From contig NZ_BONX01000018.1 of the NCBI RefSeq assembly GCF_016862935.1, forward strand, positions 248,001 through 312,000: a stretch of 64,000 bases of DNA, read 5' to 3'. The position numbers and the translations under genes are program-made. Under the pieces are notes generated by a model. It made no database searches. It saw only the letters and a program-made list of their open reading frames with translations, and was not told the origin of the DNA. How positions within the stretch are numbered: position 1 is the stretch's first letter; each line of letters opens with the position of its first letter. This stretch comes from Plantactinospora mayteni (lineage in GTDB: Bacteria; Actinomycetota; Actinomycetes; Mycobacteriales; Micromonosporaceae). Positions 42,188 through 50,803 of this stretch are shown piece by piece.

Positions 42188-43653
42188 ATCTGCTCGTCGT
42201 CGGTGCGTCGCACCGCACCGCGCCGGTCGCCATCCTGGAGCGGCTGGCCGTCGCCAACACCGAGCTGCCGGAGATCCTCGCCCGGCTGCTCGCCCAGCCG
42301 TACGTCGGCGAGGCGGTCGTCGTCTCGACCTGCAACCGGGTCGAGGTCTACGCCGCCGTCACCGGCTTCCACGGCGGGCTGGGCGACATCTGCGCCGTGT
42401 TGGCCGGGCACGCCGGGGCCGCCCCGGCCGAGCTGGCCAACCACCTCTACGTGCACTACGACGGCGCGGCGGTGGAGCACGCCTTCCGGGTCGCCGCCGG
42501 GCTGGACTCGATGGTGGTCGGCGAGGCGCAGATCCTCGGCCAGCTCCGCGACGCCTACCATGCCGCGAGCGAGGCCGAGGCGCCCGGCCGGCTGCTGCAC
42601 GAGCTGATGCAGCAGGCCCTCCGGGTGGGGAAGCGGGCGCACGCCGAGACCGACATCGACCGGGCCGGGCAGAACGTGGTCAGCGCCGCGCTCGACCTGG
42701 CCGCCACGCACCTCGGCGGCGACATCGCGGGCCGCCCGGTGCTGGTGGTCGGGGCCGGCTCGATGGGCGCGCTGGCCGTGGCCACGCTCTCCCGGCGGGG
42801 TGCCGGCCCGGTGCGGATCAGCAACCGGGGGTACGACCGGGCACTGCGGCTGGCCGAGGCGTACGGCGCGACGGCGGTGCCGATCGCCGAACTCCCGACC
42901 GCCCTATCCACAGTGGACATAGTAGTCGCCGCCACCGCGTCGATCGAGCCGGTCCTCACCCGGGAGACGGTGGCCCGGGCGCTGCGGAAACGCGCCGCCG
43001 ACCGGCCCGACCCACTGGTACTGCTCGACCTCGCCGTACCCCGGGACATCGAGCCGGCGGTCACCGAGCTGGCCGGTACGACGGTGATCGACATCGACGG
43101 GCTGGCCGCGGCCCAGCCGATCGGCCCGGCCGCCGCCGACACCGCGGCCGTCACCCGGATCGTCGGCTCCGAGGTCGAGGCGTTCCTCACCTGGCTGCGC
43201 GGCGCGGACGTCGCGCCGACCGTGGCCGCGCTGCGGGCCCGGGCCGACGAGGTGGTCACCGCCGAACTGCGCCGGCTCGCCCAGCGCCGGCCGGAACTCA
43301 CCGACGACCAGCGTGCCGAGGTGAGCCACACGGTGCACCGGGTGGTGCAGCGGCTGCTGCACTCGCCGACGGTACGGGTCCGGCAACTCGCCGCCGAGCC
43401 CGGCGGTGACCAGTACGCCGCCCTGCTCCGGGAACTCTTCGACCTTGAGGTGCCGGGCACCTCACCGGCGGACACCGTGCCGGAACTGGCCGCCGCCGAA
43501 CTGGCCGGGGTACCGGCCGGCAACCGGTTGACCGGTCTCGCCGGCCTGCCCGGCCTCGGTGACCTGCCGGCGATCGGCGGTCAGGCCGACCTCGGCGCCG
43601 GCCAGGCCCTGCGCGCCCCGGTGCCCCGACAGCAATCCGGAGGAGAACGATGA
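42184..43653 (+). CDS. hemA: Glutamyl-tRNA reductase
   Basis: 489 residues. First step of C5 tetrapyrrole synthesis: reduces glutamyl-tRNA to glutamate-1-semialdehyde with NADPH. N-terminus NLLVVGASHRTAPVAILERL, catalytic Cys in VVSTCNRVEVYA, GEAQILGQLRDAY, NADPH loop VLVVGAGSMGALAVATL, and helical dimerisation domain (LLHSPTVRVRQLA). A Leu/Gly/Pro-rich tail ends the protein. It is coupled to rex by ATGA and its stop overlaps the start of the 22-codon ORF. Confidence 0.96.
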   Translation: MNLLVVGASHRTAPVAILERLAVANTELPEILARLLAQPYVGEAVVVSTCNRVEVYAAVTGFHGGLGDICAVLAGHAGAAPAELANHLYVHYDGAAVEHAFRVAAGLDSMVVGEAQILGQLRDAYHAASEAEAPGRLLHELMQQALRVGKRAHAETDIDRAGQNVVSAALDLAATHLGGDIAGRPVLVVGAGSMGALAVATLSRRGAGPVRISNRGYDRALRLAEAYGATAVPIAELPTALSTVDIVVAATASIEPVLTRETVARALRKRAADRPDPLVLLDLAVPRDIEPAVTELAGTTVIDIDGLAAAQPIGPAAADTAAVTRIVGSEVEAFLTWLRGADVAPTVAALRARADEVVTAELRRLAQRRPELTDDQRAEVSHTVHRVVQRLLHSPTVRVRQLAAEPGGDQYAALLRELFDLEVPGTSPADTVPELAAAELAGVPAGNRLTGLAGLPGLGDLPAIGGQADLGAGQALRAPVPRQQSGGER

Positions 43654-43718
43654 CCGAGGTTCAGGCCGGCGGCGCCGGGTGGACCGACCTCGCCGGGCGG
43701 ATCGGGGTGTCGGCATGA
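43650..43718 (+). CDS. 22-codon ORF bridging hemA and hemC
   Basis: ATG 43650 overlaps the hemA stop (ATGA) and its own TGA overlaps the hemC ATG (ATGA). A strong Shine-Dalgarno, GGAGGAGAA, lies 2-3 nt before it, whereas hemC itself has no comparable site. The peptide reads MTEVQAGGAGWT then DLAGRIGVSA. It may be a coupling ORF that carries ribosomes from hemA to hemC, or a small expressed peptide. Neither has been shown. Confidence 0.5.
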   Translation: MTEVQAGGAGWTDLAGRIGVSA

Positions 43719-44680
43719 CCGCGCTGCGGCTCGGCACCCGGGGCAGCGCGCTCGCGCTCGCCCAGTCCCGGGCGGTCGCCGAGGCGGTGACGGCGGCGAC
43801 CGGCCGCCGGGTCGAGCTGGTCGAGGTCGTCACGGCCGGCGACCGGTCCAGCGCCCCGGTGCACCGGTTGGGCGTCGGGGTCTTCGTCTCGGCGCTGCGC
43901 GACGCGCTGGTCGGCAACGAGATCGACTTCGCGGTGCACTCCTACAAGGACCTGCCGACGGCCGGTCAGGCCGGGCTGCACATCGCGGCGGTACCGCCCC
44001 GGGAGGACCCGCGCGACGCGCTGGTCGCCAAGGACGGCCGTACCCTCGCCGAGCTGGCGCCCGGCGCCACTGTCGGCACCGGTGCGCTGCGCCGGATCGC
44101 CCAGTTGCACGCGCTCGGGCTCCAGCTCACGGTGGTGCCGATCCGCGGCAACGTGGACACCCGGGTGCGCCGGGTACGCGGCCCGGAGGCGGATCTCGAC
44201 GCGGTGGTACTGGCCCGGGCCGGGCTGGTCCGGCTGGGTCGGGCCGAGGAGATCAGCGAAACCCTCGATCCGATGCTGATGTTGCCGGCACCCGCCCAGG
44301 GTGCGCTGGCGGTGGAGTGCCGGGTCGACGACTCGGAACTGGTCGAGCTGCTCGGCACGCTCGATCATGCACCGACCCGGGCCGCGGTCACCGCGGAACG
44401 GGCGTTCTTGGCCACCCTGGAGGCCGGGTGCAGTGCCCCGGTCGCCGGGTACGCCGAAGTCGCCGAGGGCGACGACGGCGACGAGATCTACCTGCGCGGG
44501 GCGGTGATCAGCCCGGACGGCACCCGTGACATCCGGCTGTCCCGCACCGGTACGCCCGCCGAGGCGACGGAGATCGGCAAGGCACTCGCCGCCGAACTCC
44601 TCGACCTCGGCGCCGACTCGATCCTCGGGGCGCCCAGGGAAACCGGCGCGAGGACCCAGCATTTTGGAGCTACAGAATGA
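43715..44680 (+). CDS. hemC: Hydroxymethylbilane synthase (porphobilinogen deaminase)
   Basis: 321 residues from ATG 43715. Condenses four porphobilinogens to hydroxymethylbilane. Motifs: LRLGTRGSALALAQSRAVAE, FAVHSYKDLPTA, REDPRDALV, GTGALRRIAQL, RGNVDTRVRRV, LPAPAQGALAVECR, and LEAGCSAPVAGYA with the Cys that binds the dipyrromethane cofactor. Overlaps hemD by ATGA. Confidence 0.96.
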   Translation: MTALRLGTRGSALALAQSRAVAEAVTAATGRRVELVEVVTAGDRSSAPVHRLGVGVFVSALRDALVGNEIDFAVHSYKDLPTAGQAGLHIAAVPPREDPRDALVAKDGRTLAELAPGATVGTGALRRIAQLHALGLQLTVVPIRGNVDTRVRRVRGPEADLDAVVLARAGLVRLGRAEEISETLDPMLMLPAPAQGALAVECRVDDSELVELLGTLDHAPTRAAVTAERAFLATLEAGCSAPVAGYAEVAEGDDGDEIYLRGAVISPDGTRDIRLSRTGTPAEATEIGKALAAELLDLGADSILGAPRETGARTQHFGATE

Positions 44681-46257
44681 TCGGCACCCGTAAGCCCGCA
44701 GGCCGCATCGCGTTCGTCGGGGCTGGACCCGGCGACCCCGGCCTGCTGACCCGCCGGGCGCACGACGCGCTGGTCCACGCCGACCAGGTGGTATACGACC
44801 GCAGCGTCCCCGAGGCCCTGCTCACGGCGGTCAAGGCCGAGGCCAAGGCGGACGCGCAGTTCACCCCGGCCGAGGGGGCGCCGGGCGACGTGGCCAAGGT
44901 ACTGCTCTCGGCGGCCCGGTCCGGGCTGACCGCCGTACACCTGGTCGCCGGTGACCCGTTCGGGCACGACTCGGTGGTCAAGGAGGTGCAGGCGGTGGCG
45001 CGTACCGCCGTGCACTTCGAGGTGGTGCCGGGGGTCGGCCAGGCCGAGGGGGTGGCCACCTACGCCGGGGTTCCGCTCTCCGGGGTACGCACCGCCGCCG
45101 ACGTGGACGACGTCGCCGCGATGGACTTCGAGGCGCTGGCGGCGGCGGTCGGCCGTGGCTCGCTGGCGCTGGCGGTGGACGCCGGTGACCTGGCCGCGGT
45201 CCGGGACGGGCTGCTCGCGGTCGGGGTGGACGGCGCCACCGCGGTCGCGGTGACCGGGGACGGCACCGGCGAGACGCAATACACCACCACCTCGACGGTG
45301 GACAGCTTCGTCGCCGCCGCGCTCGGCTTCACCGGCCGGGTGGTGCTCACCCTGGGCGCCGGTGTCCCGCACCGGGACAAGCTGAGCTGGTGGGAGAACC
45401 GCCCGCTGTACGGCTGGAAGGTGCTCGTCCCGCGCACCAAGGAGCAGGCCGGGGTGATGAGCGCCCGACTGCGCGAATACGGCGCCATCCCGTGCGAGGT
45501 GCCGACGATCGCGGTCGAGCCGCCGCGTACCCCGGCCCAGATGGAGCGGGCGGTCAAGGGCCTGGTCGACGGCAGGTACGCCTGGGTGATCTTCACCTCG
45601 GTCAACGCCGTACGGGCGGTCTGGGAGAAGTTCGGCGAGCACGGGCTGGACGCCCGGCACTTCGGCGGCGTCAAGATCGCCTGTATCGGCGAGGCCACCG
45701 CCGACGCCGTACGCGCCTTCGGCATCCAGCCCGAGCTGATCCCGTCCGGGGAGCAGTCCTCGGAGGGGCTGCTCGCCGAGTTCTCGCCGCACGACGAGAT
45801 CCTCGACCCGGTCGGCCGGGTACTGCTGCCCCGGGCCGACATCGCCACCGAGACCCTGGCGGCCGGGTTGACCGAGCGCGGCTGGGAGGTCGACGACGTC
45901 ACCGCCTACCGCACGGTACGGGCGGCGCCGCCGCCGGCCGAGATCCGCGACGCGATCAAGTCCGGCGGCTTCGACGCGGTGCTCTTCACCTCCTCCTCGA
46001 CCGTGCGCAACCTGGTCGGCATCGCCGGCAAGCCGCACGCCCGGACGGTGGTCGCGGTGATCGGCCCGAAGACGGCGGAGACCGCCACCGAGTTCGGCCT
46101 GCGGGTGGACGCCCAGCCGGCGCACGCCTCAGTGCCGGACCTGGTCGAGGCGCTCGCGTCGTACGCGGTGGAGTTGCGGGAGAAGCTGGCCGCGATGCCG
46201 GCGAAGCAGCGCCGGGGTTCCAAGGTCCAGGGCCCGACCGCGCTGCGGTTCCGCTAA
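44677..46257 (+). CDS. hemD: Uroporphyrinogen-III C-methyltransferase/synthase fusion
   Basis: 526 residues. N-terminal half resembles CobA/CysG SAM methyltransferase (IAFVGAGPGDPGLLTRRAHD, AVHLVAGDPFGHDS), C-terminal half (from ~250) is uroporphyrinogen-III synthase HemD (WKVLVPRTKEQAGVMSARLR, WVIFTSVNAVRAVWE, ACIGEATADAVRAFG, LFTSSSTVRNLVG). The fused form is standard in actinomycetes. The typical cobA methylase motif GDPFVFGRGGEE is reduced to GDPFGHDS, so the methylase half may be less active or altered. It closes the ring and opens the branch to sirohaem/cobalamin. Confidence 0.93.
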   Translation: MIGTRKPAGRIAFVGAGPGDPGLLTRRAHDALVHADQVVYDRSVPEALLTAVKAEAKADAQFTPAEGAPGDVAKVLLSAARSGLTAVHLVAGDPFGHDSVVKEVQAVARTAVHFEVVPGVGQAEGVATYAGVPLSGVRTAADVDDVAAMDFEALAAAVGRGSLALAVDAGDLAAVRDGLLAVGVDGATAVAVTGDGTGETQYTTTSTVDSFVAAALGFTGRVVLTLGAGVPHRDKLSWWENRPLYGWKVLVPRTKEQAGVMSARLREYGAIPCEVPTIAVEPPRTPAQMERAVKGLVDGRYAWVIFTSVNAVRAVWEKFGEHGLDARHFGGVKIACIGEATADAVRAFGIQPELIPSGEQSSEGLLAEFSPHDEILDPVGRVLLPRADIATETLAAGLTERGWEVDDVTAYRTVRAAPPPAEIRDAIKSGGFDAVLFTSSSTVRNLVGIAGKPHARTVVAVIGPKTAETATEFGLRVDAQPAHASVPDLVEALASYAVELREKLAAMPAKQRRGSKVQGPTALRFR

Positions 46258-46404
46258 TCTCTGTCGGATTCGCGTAGCACGATCTGTTGTGAGGCACGCT
46301 CGGTTCTGAGGCACCATCGGTCCTAGGGCGCCATCGACGGCACAGGGCCGCCGGCGGCCCCGGCGGCCCGGCACCCGCCGGGTCGGGGTGGGTGAGGAGT
46401 GGTC

Positions 46405-47388
46405 ATGTCGTACCCAGAGATCCGTCCGCGCCGGCTGCGGCGGTCCCCGGCGATCCGCCGGCTGGTCGAGGAGGCCCGGCTCGCCCCGGCCGAGCTGGTG
46501 CTGCCGATGTTCGTCAAGGAGGGGCTGGCCGAGCCGAGGCCGATCGCCTCGATGCCGGGCGTGCTCCAGCACTCCCGGGAGTCGCTGCGCAAGGCGGCGG
46601 CCGAGGCGGTGCACGCGGGCATCGGCGGGATCATGCTCTTCGGGGTACCGGTGCACAAGGACGAGACCGGGTCCGGCGGCACCGACCCGGACGGCATCCT
46701 CAACGTGGCGATCCGGGACGTGATCGCCGAGGTCGGCGACGCCACGGTGGTGATGAGCGACCTCTGCCTGGACGAGTTCACCTCGCACGGGCACTGCGGG
46801 CTGCTCGCCCCGGACGGCACCGTCGACAACGACGCCACCCTGGCCGCGTACGCCGAGCTGGGGGTGGCACAGGCCGAGGCCGGCGCGCACGTGGTCGGTA
46901 CCTCCGGGATGATGGACGGCCAGGTCGGGGTGGTCCGCCGCGCCCTGGACGCCGCCGGGCACACCGACACGAGCATCCTGGCGTACGCGGTGAAGTACGC
47001 CTCCGCGTTCTACGGCCCGTTCCGGGACGCGGTGGAGTCGGCGTTGCAGGGCGACCGGCGCAGCTACCAGCAGGACCCGGCCAACCTGCGCGAGTCGCTC
47101 CGGGAGGTACGCCTCGACGTCGCCGAGGGTGCCGACATGGTGATGGTGAAGCCGGCCCTGCCCTACCTCGACGTGCTCGCCGCGGTCCGGGCCGAGGTGG
47201 ACGTACCGGTCGCCGCCTACCAGATCTCCGGGGAGTACGCGATGGTCGAGGCCGCCGCGGCCAACGGCTGGATCGACCGGGACCGGGCGGTACTGGAGAC
47301 ACTCACCTCGATCCGCCGGGCCGGTGCGCAGATCATCCTCACCTACTGGGCCGTCGAGGCGGCCCGGATGCTCCGCGACCGCCACTGA
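46405..47388 (+). CDS. hemB: Delta-aminolevulinate dehydratase (porphobilinogen synthase)
   Basis: 327 residues from ATG 46405 (GAGGAG 6 nt upstream). Condenses two 5-aminolevulinates to porphobilinogen. Zinc-type metal-binding segment [15 protein letters not shown] with two Cys, Schiff-base lysines in [14 protein letters not shown] and [12 protein letters not shown], then YQISGEYAM. It lies 147 bp after hemD in the same direction, probably within the operon or from its own promoter. Confidence 0.96.
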   Translation: MSYPEIRPRRLRRSPAIRRLVEEARLAPAELVLPMFVKEGLAEPRPIASMPGVLQHSRESLRKAAAEAVHAGIGGIMLFGVPVHKDETGSGGTDPDGILNVAIRDVIAEVGDATVVMSDLCLDEFTSHGHCGLLAPDGTVDNDATLAAYAELGVAQAEAGAHVVGTSGMMDGQVGVVRRALDAAGHTDTSILAYAVKYASAFYGPFRDAVESALQGDRRSYQQDPANLRESLREVRLDVAEGADMVMVKPALPYLDVLAAVRAEVDVPVAAYQISGEYAMVEAAAANGWIDRDRAVLETLTSIRRAGAQIILTYWAVEAARMLRDRH

Positions 47389-47403
47389 GCGACCCGCTGT
47401 GCC

Positions 47404-47429
47404 GGGGCTGGGCGTTTCCGCCCTGCCCC
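47404..47429. terminator. Bidirectional terminator after hemB
   Basis: GGGGCTGGGCG-TTTC-CGCCCTGCCCC: 11-bp stem with one mismatch and 4-nt loop, between hemB (ends 47388) and the convergent acetyltransferase gene (ends 47438). Confidence 0.75.
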
Positions 47430-47437
47430 CGCCGCGC

Positions 47438-48460
47438 TCAGTTGCCGGCGTCCAGCCGGTGCACCAGCTCTGCCACGTCGACGCCGTACTCGTACCACTC
47501 CCGGTCGGCCGAGAACCCGAGGTCGGCGTTGACGGCCCGCATCGCCTCGTTGGTCCGGGCGTTCCAGGTCTGCACCTCGGCGAGCTTCGGCTCGGCCGAA
47601 CGCAGCTCGAAGAGCATCCGCGCCTTCATCGCCCGGTCGATGCCGTAGCCCTGGTGCTCCTGGCCGACGATGGTGTCCCACTGATCGGCCCGGGTCGGGT
47701 GCTGGGCCGGCACGACGACCTCGGTCAGCCCGGCGACCACCCCGGTCTTCTCCTCGATCGCGAGCACGATGTACGGCTTCATGCCGCGCCGGTGCAGGCA
47801 GTTCAGGCTGTCCCGGAGGCGCTGCGGATCATGCGAACTCGGCCGTAGATCCAGGTCACCGTCGTCAATGTCGCGCGTCTCGGCCTTCGCCATGGCGTAC
47901 GGCTCGATCAACTCGTCCGGCGGGCCGCCCGGGCAGAACTCCAGACGGTATCCGAGGCCGATTCCCTGGGCCATCTCGCCGAGCGCGACCCAGTCGACCG
48001 TGCCGAGCCGCAGCACACTGCGGTCCTCCTCGTATTCCCGGGCGAAGCCGAGTGCCTCGTAGAAGCCGACCGCGGGCGTGTCGCCGATGACCTCGACGCC
48101 CATCGAGCGGAAACCCTCCTGATAGGTCCGTCGGGCCGCCGTGGCGATCAGCTTGCGGCCGAGCCCGCGACGCCGGGCCGCCGGGTGCACCAGCACCTCC
48201 AGCACACCGATGTCACCCAGTAGGAGTACATGGGTGTGCCCGAGGATGCGCCCCGGCTGCCCGTCGGCCGAGGGCTCGTCCTGGATGACCCAGGAGATGC
48301 GGCGTTCGCCGGGCATCACCTCGCAGAGGTACTCCCGGACCATGCCGTTCTCCCACAGGGGATCCTCCGGTATGTCGGCCGCGAAAACCGCGTTGATCGC
48401 GTCCAGGAAGGACTCGATCTCGGCGGCCGGGGCGGTCCGGGGATCCCACTCGCGCACCAT
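47438..48460 (-). CDS. Tandem GNAT acetyltransferase
   Basis: 340 residues from ATG 48460 (a GTG precedes it directly). The first GNAT domain has LEVLVHPAARRRGLGRKLIA and GFYEALGFARE; the second has VVAGLTEVVVPAQHPTRADQ, GQEHQGYGIDRAMKARML and TWNARTNEAMRAVNADLGF. Two-domain GNATs of this type, related to mycothiol synthase MshD and Eis-like proteins, modify small amines or peptides. Substrate unknown. Confidence 0.86.
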   Translation of the reverse strand: MVREWDPRTAPAAEIESFLDAINAVFAADIPEDPLWENGMVREYLCEVMPGERRISWVIQDEPSADGQPGRILGHTHVLLLGDIGVLEVLVHPAARRRGLGRKLIATAARRTYQEGFRSMGVEVIGDTPAVGFYEALGFAREYEEDRSVLRLGTVDWVALGEMAQGIGLGYRLEFCPGGPPDELIEPYAMAKAETRDIDDGDLDLRPSSHDPQRLRDSLNCLHRRGMKPYIVLAIEEKTGVVAGLTEVVVPAQHPTRADQWDTIVGQEHQGYGIDRAMKARMLFELRSAEPKLAEVQTWNARTNEAMRAVNADLGFSADREWYEYGVDVAELVHRLDAGN

Positions 48461-48532
48461 CACCCGTCTAGCTTGCCGTCAACCGCAGCCTGGCGAAAGT
48501 GCCCAGTTCTTCAATGTGTCGAGGACATTACG

Positions 48533-50254
48533 CTAAGTTCGACTGTCCGTGCCGTACTTGTTGGCCGCGTCGAACACCGCTTGGGCATATGGCCGCACGT
48601 CATTGTAGGAAAGGATGGCGCTCCACCAGTCCGAGGCGACCGACAGGTTGCGGCCTCCCTTGCACAGATAGTTACCGGCCGCCAGAGCCGCGTCGTCGAT
48701 GCTGTGCGGGTTCTTCACCCCGTCGCCGTCGGCGTCGGCCCCGATCTCCTCCCAGGTGGTCGGGATGAACTGCATCGGCCCGACCGCGCGGTCGTAGGTG
48801 GCGTCCTTGTCGAGCTGGCCGTCCTCGGTGTCCATGATCCGCATCCGGCCGCCGTTGCCGTCGAGCGGCAGGCCGATGATCTCCGGGGCGGCGATGCCGT
48901 TCACGCCCAGCACCGCCCCGTTCGCCCGCCCGTGCCCGGATTCCACCTGTCCGATCGCGGCCAGCGTGGTCCAGCGGAGCTGGCAGCCGGGAGTCGTCTG
49001 GCCGACCTGCAACTCGGCGTAGCCGTACGCCTGCATCGCGGTCGTGGAGACCCCGACCCGGGGCCCGATCTGCGCGGCCCAGCCGGCGAGTACGTCCGAC
49101 GGGCGTCCACCGGTCGCGTTCCAGGGCGGCGCCGGCACGCTCGGGGTACCGAACGACGGTGGGCTCGGCAGCCCCGAGGGCAGCCCGCCCGGGCCGACGG
49201 GGAACCCGGGAGCGGTCGGCGAGGAGGGTGGCGGGCTCGTCGCGGCATCCGGGTCCGGCTGAGCCTGGCGCGCGGTGGCCGGGATCAGGAACGCACCCGC
49301 GGCACCGGTCGCCGCGACCAGGGCGAAGAGCAGCAGCGCCGGCAGGGTGAGCCGGCCGCTCGGCCGCTTGGACCAGGCGCGTACCGCCCGGGGTGACGGC
49401 CAGCGGGTGACCGCGTGCGCGAACCGGACCCGGATCCGCCGGTTCCGCCCGGCCGGCACGGTCGTCGGTACGTCGAGGTCGATCACCGTCTCGCCCGGCT
49501 TGCCCGTCGAGGTCGACCCCGCCGCAGTCGGCAGTGTCGCCGTGGTCGCGGCCGTGGAGGTCCCGGTCGTGCCGGTCCCGGAGGCGGCGGTAACCCCGGA
49601 GGTCGCCTTCGCGCCCAGTTCGGGGGTCGCGTCGGGGCCGGACGCGCCGGCACTGCCGCCCTCGGCCCCGGCCCCGCTCTCGGCCCCGGCGGTCGGCTGC
49701 GGCGTCTGCGTCGCGGCGGTGACCGGCTCGGGGCCGGTGGCGGGCTCCGGCTCCACGGTCTTCGCACCAGGGGCGGTGACGCCCCCGCCGTCCGACGTGA
49801 CGGCCGAACCCGCCTCGGAACCGGCGACCAGATCCGGCCCGGAGCTGGTACCCGGCTCCGCCACGGAACCGGCGACCGGGTCCGGCTCGGTCGCGGCGGC
49901 GGGGTCGGACTCCGGCATGTCGGCCACGGAGCCGGCGACCGGGTCCGGCGCGGGGTGACCGGTCGTACCGGCTTCGGTGCCGGTCATCGAGTCAGGCTCG
50001 GACGTGTTCACCGAGTCCGGCTCGGAGGTGGTCACCGAGTCGGGCTCGGGACTGGTGGTGGTTGGTTCGGCAGGTCTGGCGACCGGCTCCGACTCGCTGC
50101 GCGGGCGCGGTACGGTCACCGCTGGTGGATCGAACTCCGGATCCGGGGCGGCCCCCGAGCTGGCCAACGGCCCGTCGAAGACCGGTGCGGCAGGCCGCAG
50201 TGGTCGAGTCGTAGAAGTTTCCTCGCGCTCCGCCACCCGTCGAGTATTACCCAT
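48533..50254 (-). CDS. Membrane-anchored lytic transglycosylase
   Basis: 573 residues. Residues 1-300 are a cytoplasmic, acidic and repetitive Pro/Ser/Thr/Ala region (EPDSVTTSEPDSVNTSEPDS units, DPVAGSVA units). One transmembrane helix (LPALLLFALVAATGAAGAFL) and a Pro-rich linker lead to the catalytic domain: AAIGQVESGHGRANG (Glu), AVGPMQFIPTTWEEIGAD and DDAALAAGNYLCKGG, the SLT/MltB-like fold cleaving peptidoglycan glycan strands. A Ca-like DADGDGVKNP loop is present. Upstream gene FmdB is divergent. Confidence 0.88.
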   Translation of the reverse strand: MGNTRRVAEREETSTTRPLRPAAPVFDGPLASSGAAPDPEFDPPAVTVPRPRSESEPVARPAEPTTTSPEPDSVTTSEPDSVNTSEPDSMTGTEAGTTGHPAPDPVAGSVADMPESDPAAATEPDPVAGSVAEPGTSSGPDLVAGSEAGSAVTSDGGGVTAPGAKTVEPEPATGPEPVTAATQTPQPTAGAESGAGAEGGSAGASGPDATPELGAKATSGVTAASGTGTTGTSTAATTATLPTAAGSTSTGKPGETVIDLDVPTTVPAGRNRRIRVRFAHAVTRWPSPRAVRAWSKRPSGRLTLPALLLFALVAATGAAGAFLIPATARQAQPDPDAATSPPPSSPTAPGFPVGPGGLPSGLPSPPSFGTPSVPAPPWNATGGRPSDVLAGWAAQIGPRVGVSTTAMQAYGYAELQVGQTTPGCQLRWTTLAAIGQVESGHGRANGAVLGVNGIAAPEIIGLPLDGNGGRMRIMDTEDGQLDKDATYDRAVGPMQFIPTTWEEIGADADGDGVKNPHSIDDAALAAGNYLCKGGRNLSVASDWWSAILSYNDVRPYAQAVFDAANKYGTDSRT

Positions 50255-50292
50255 CGACCGTCGAACGTCAGGTCTGGCCGTACGCTGTTGCT

Positions 50293-50514
50293 ATGCCCCG
50301 GTACGAGTTCCGTTGCCGCGCCTGCGGCGACACCTTCGAGATGAACCGGCCGATGGCCGAGGCCTCGGCTCCGGCGTCCTGCCCTCAGGGGCACGACGAC
50401 ACGGTCAAGCTACTGTCGACGGTCGCGTTCACCGGTCGCGGCTCGGGCGGTTCCGCCCCGGCACCGGTCGCCCCGGCCGGTGGCGGCTGCTGCGGCGGGA
50501 GTTGCGGCTGCTGA
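50293..50514 (+). CDS. FmdB-type zinc-ribbon protein
   Basis: 73 residues. PRYEFRCRACGDTFE plus ASCPQGHDD form the zinc-ribbon of putative regulatory protein FmdB. The Gly/Cys-rich end (GGGCCGGSCGC) may bind further metal. Function unknown. Confidence 0.86.
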   Translation: MPRYEFRCRACGDTFEMNRPMAEASAPASCPQGHDDTVKLLSTVAFTGRGSGGSAPAPVAPAGGGCCGGSCGC

Positions 50515-50558
50515 GGTCGTAGCCCGGCTGTCCGGACCCGGCCCTCTCCCGTCCCGGA

Positions 50559-50582
50559 CAGTGAACCTTTTTCCACCTGAAC
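50559..50582 (+). promoter_or_regulatory. Conserved T-rich motif, copy A
   Basis: CAGTGAACCTTTTTCCACCT followed by GAAC, 45 bp after the FmdB stop. It matches copies at 55454-55476 and 55531-55552 (minus). A run of five T is conspicuous in this GC-rich sequence. Role unknown. Confidence 0.5.
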
Positions 50583-50803
50583 GGTGCGGCGTGTTCGCCC
50601 GGCTTTCACCTGCGGGCACGGCGCACCCCAACGGGAGGTCGGAAAGGTGCAGTGAGGACAGTTCACGACCGTGATGTCGGTTTCGTGGCACAGTCCCCGG
50701 TTAGCACCTTGGTACGGGGTCGCGCCGTCCGTTTCTACGATGGGCCGACCCGTAAATATGCGGCAGCATGAACGCGACTTCCAGGGGGCGGGAGGTTTCA
50801 GGC

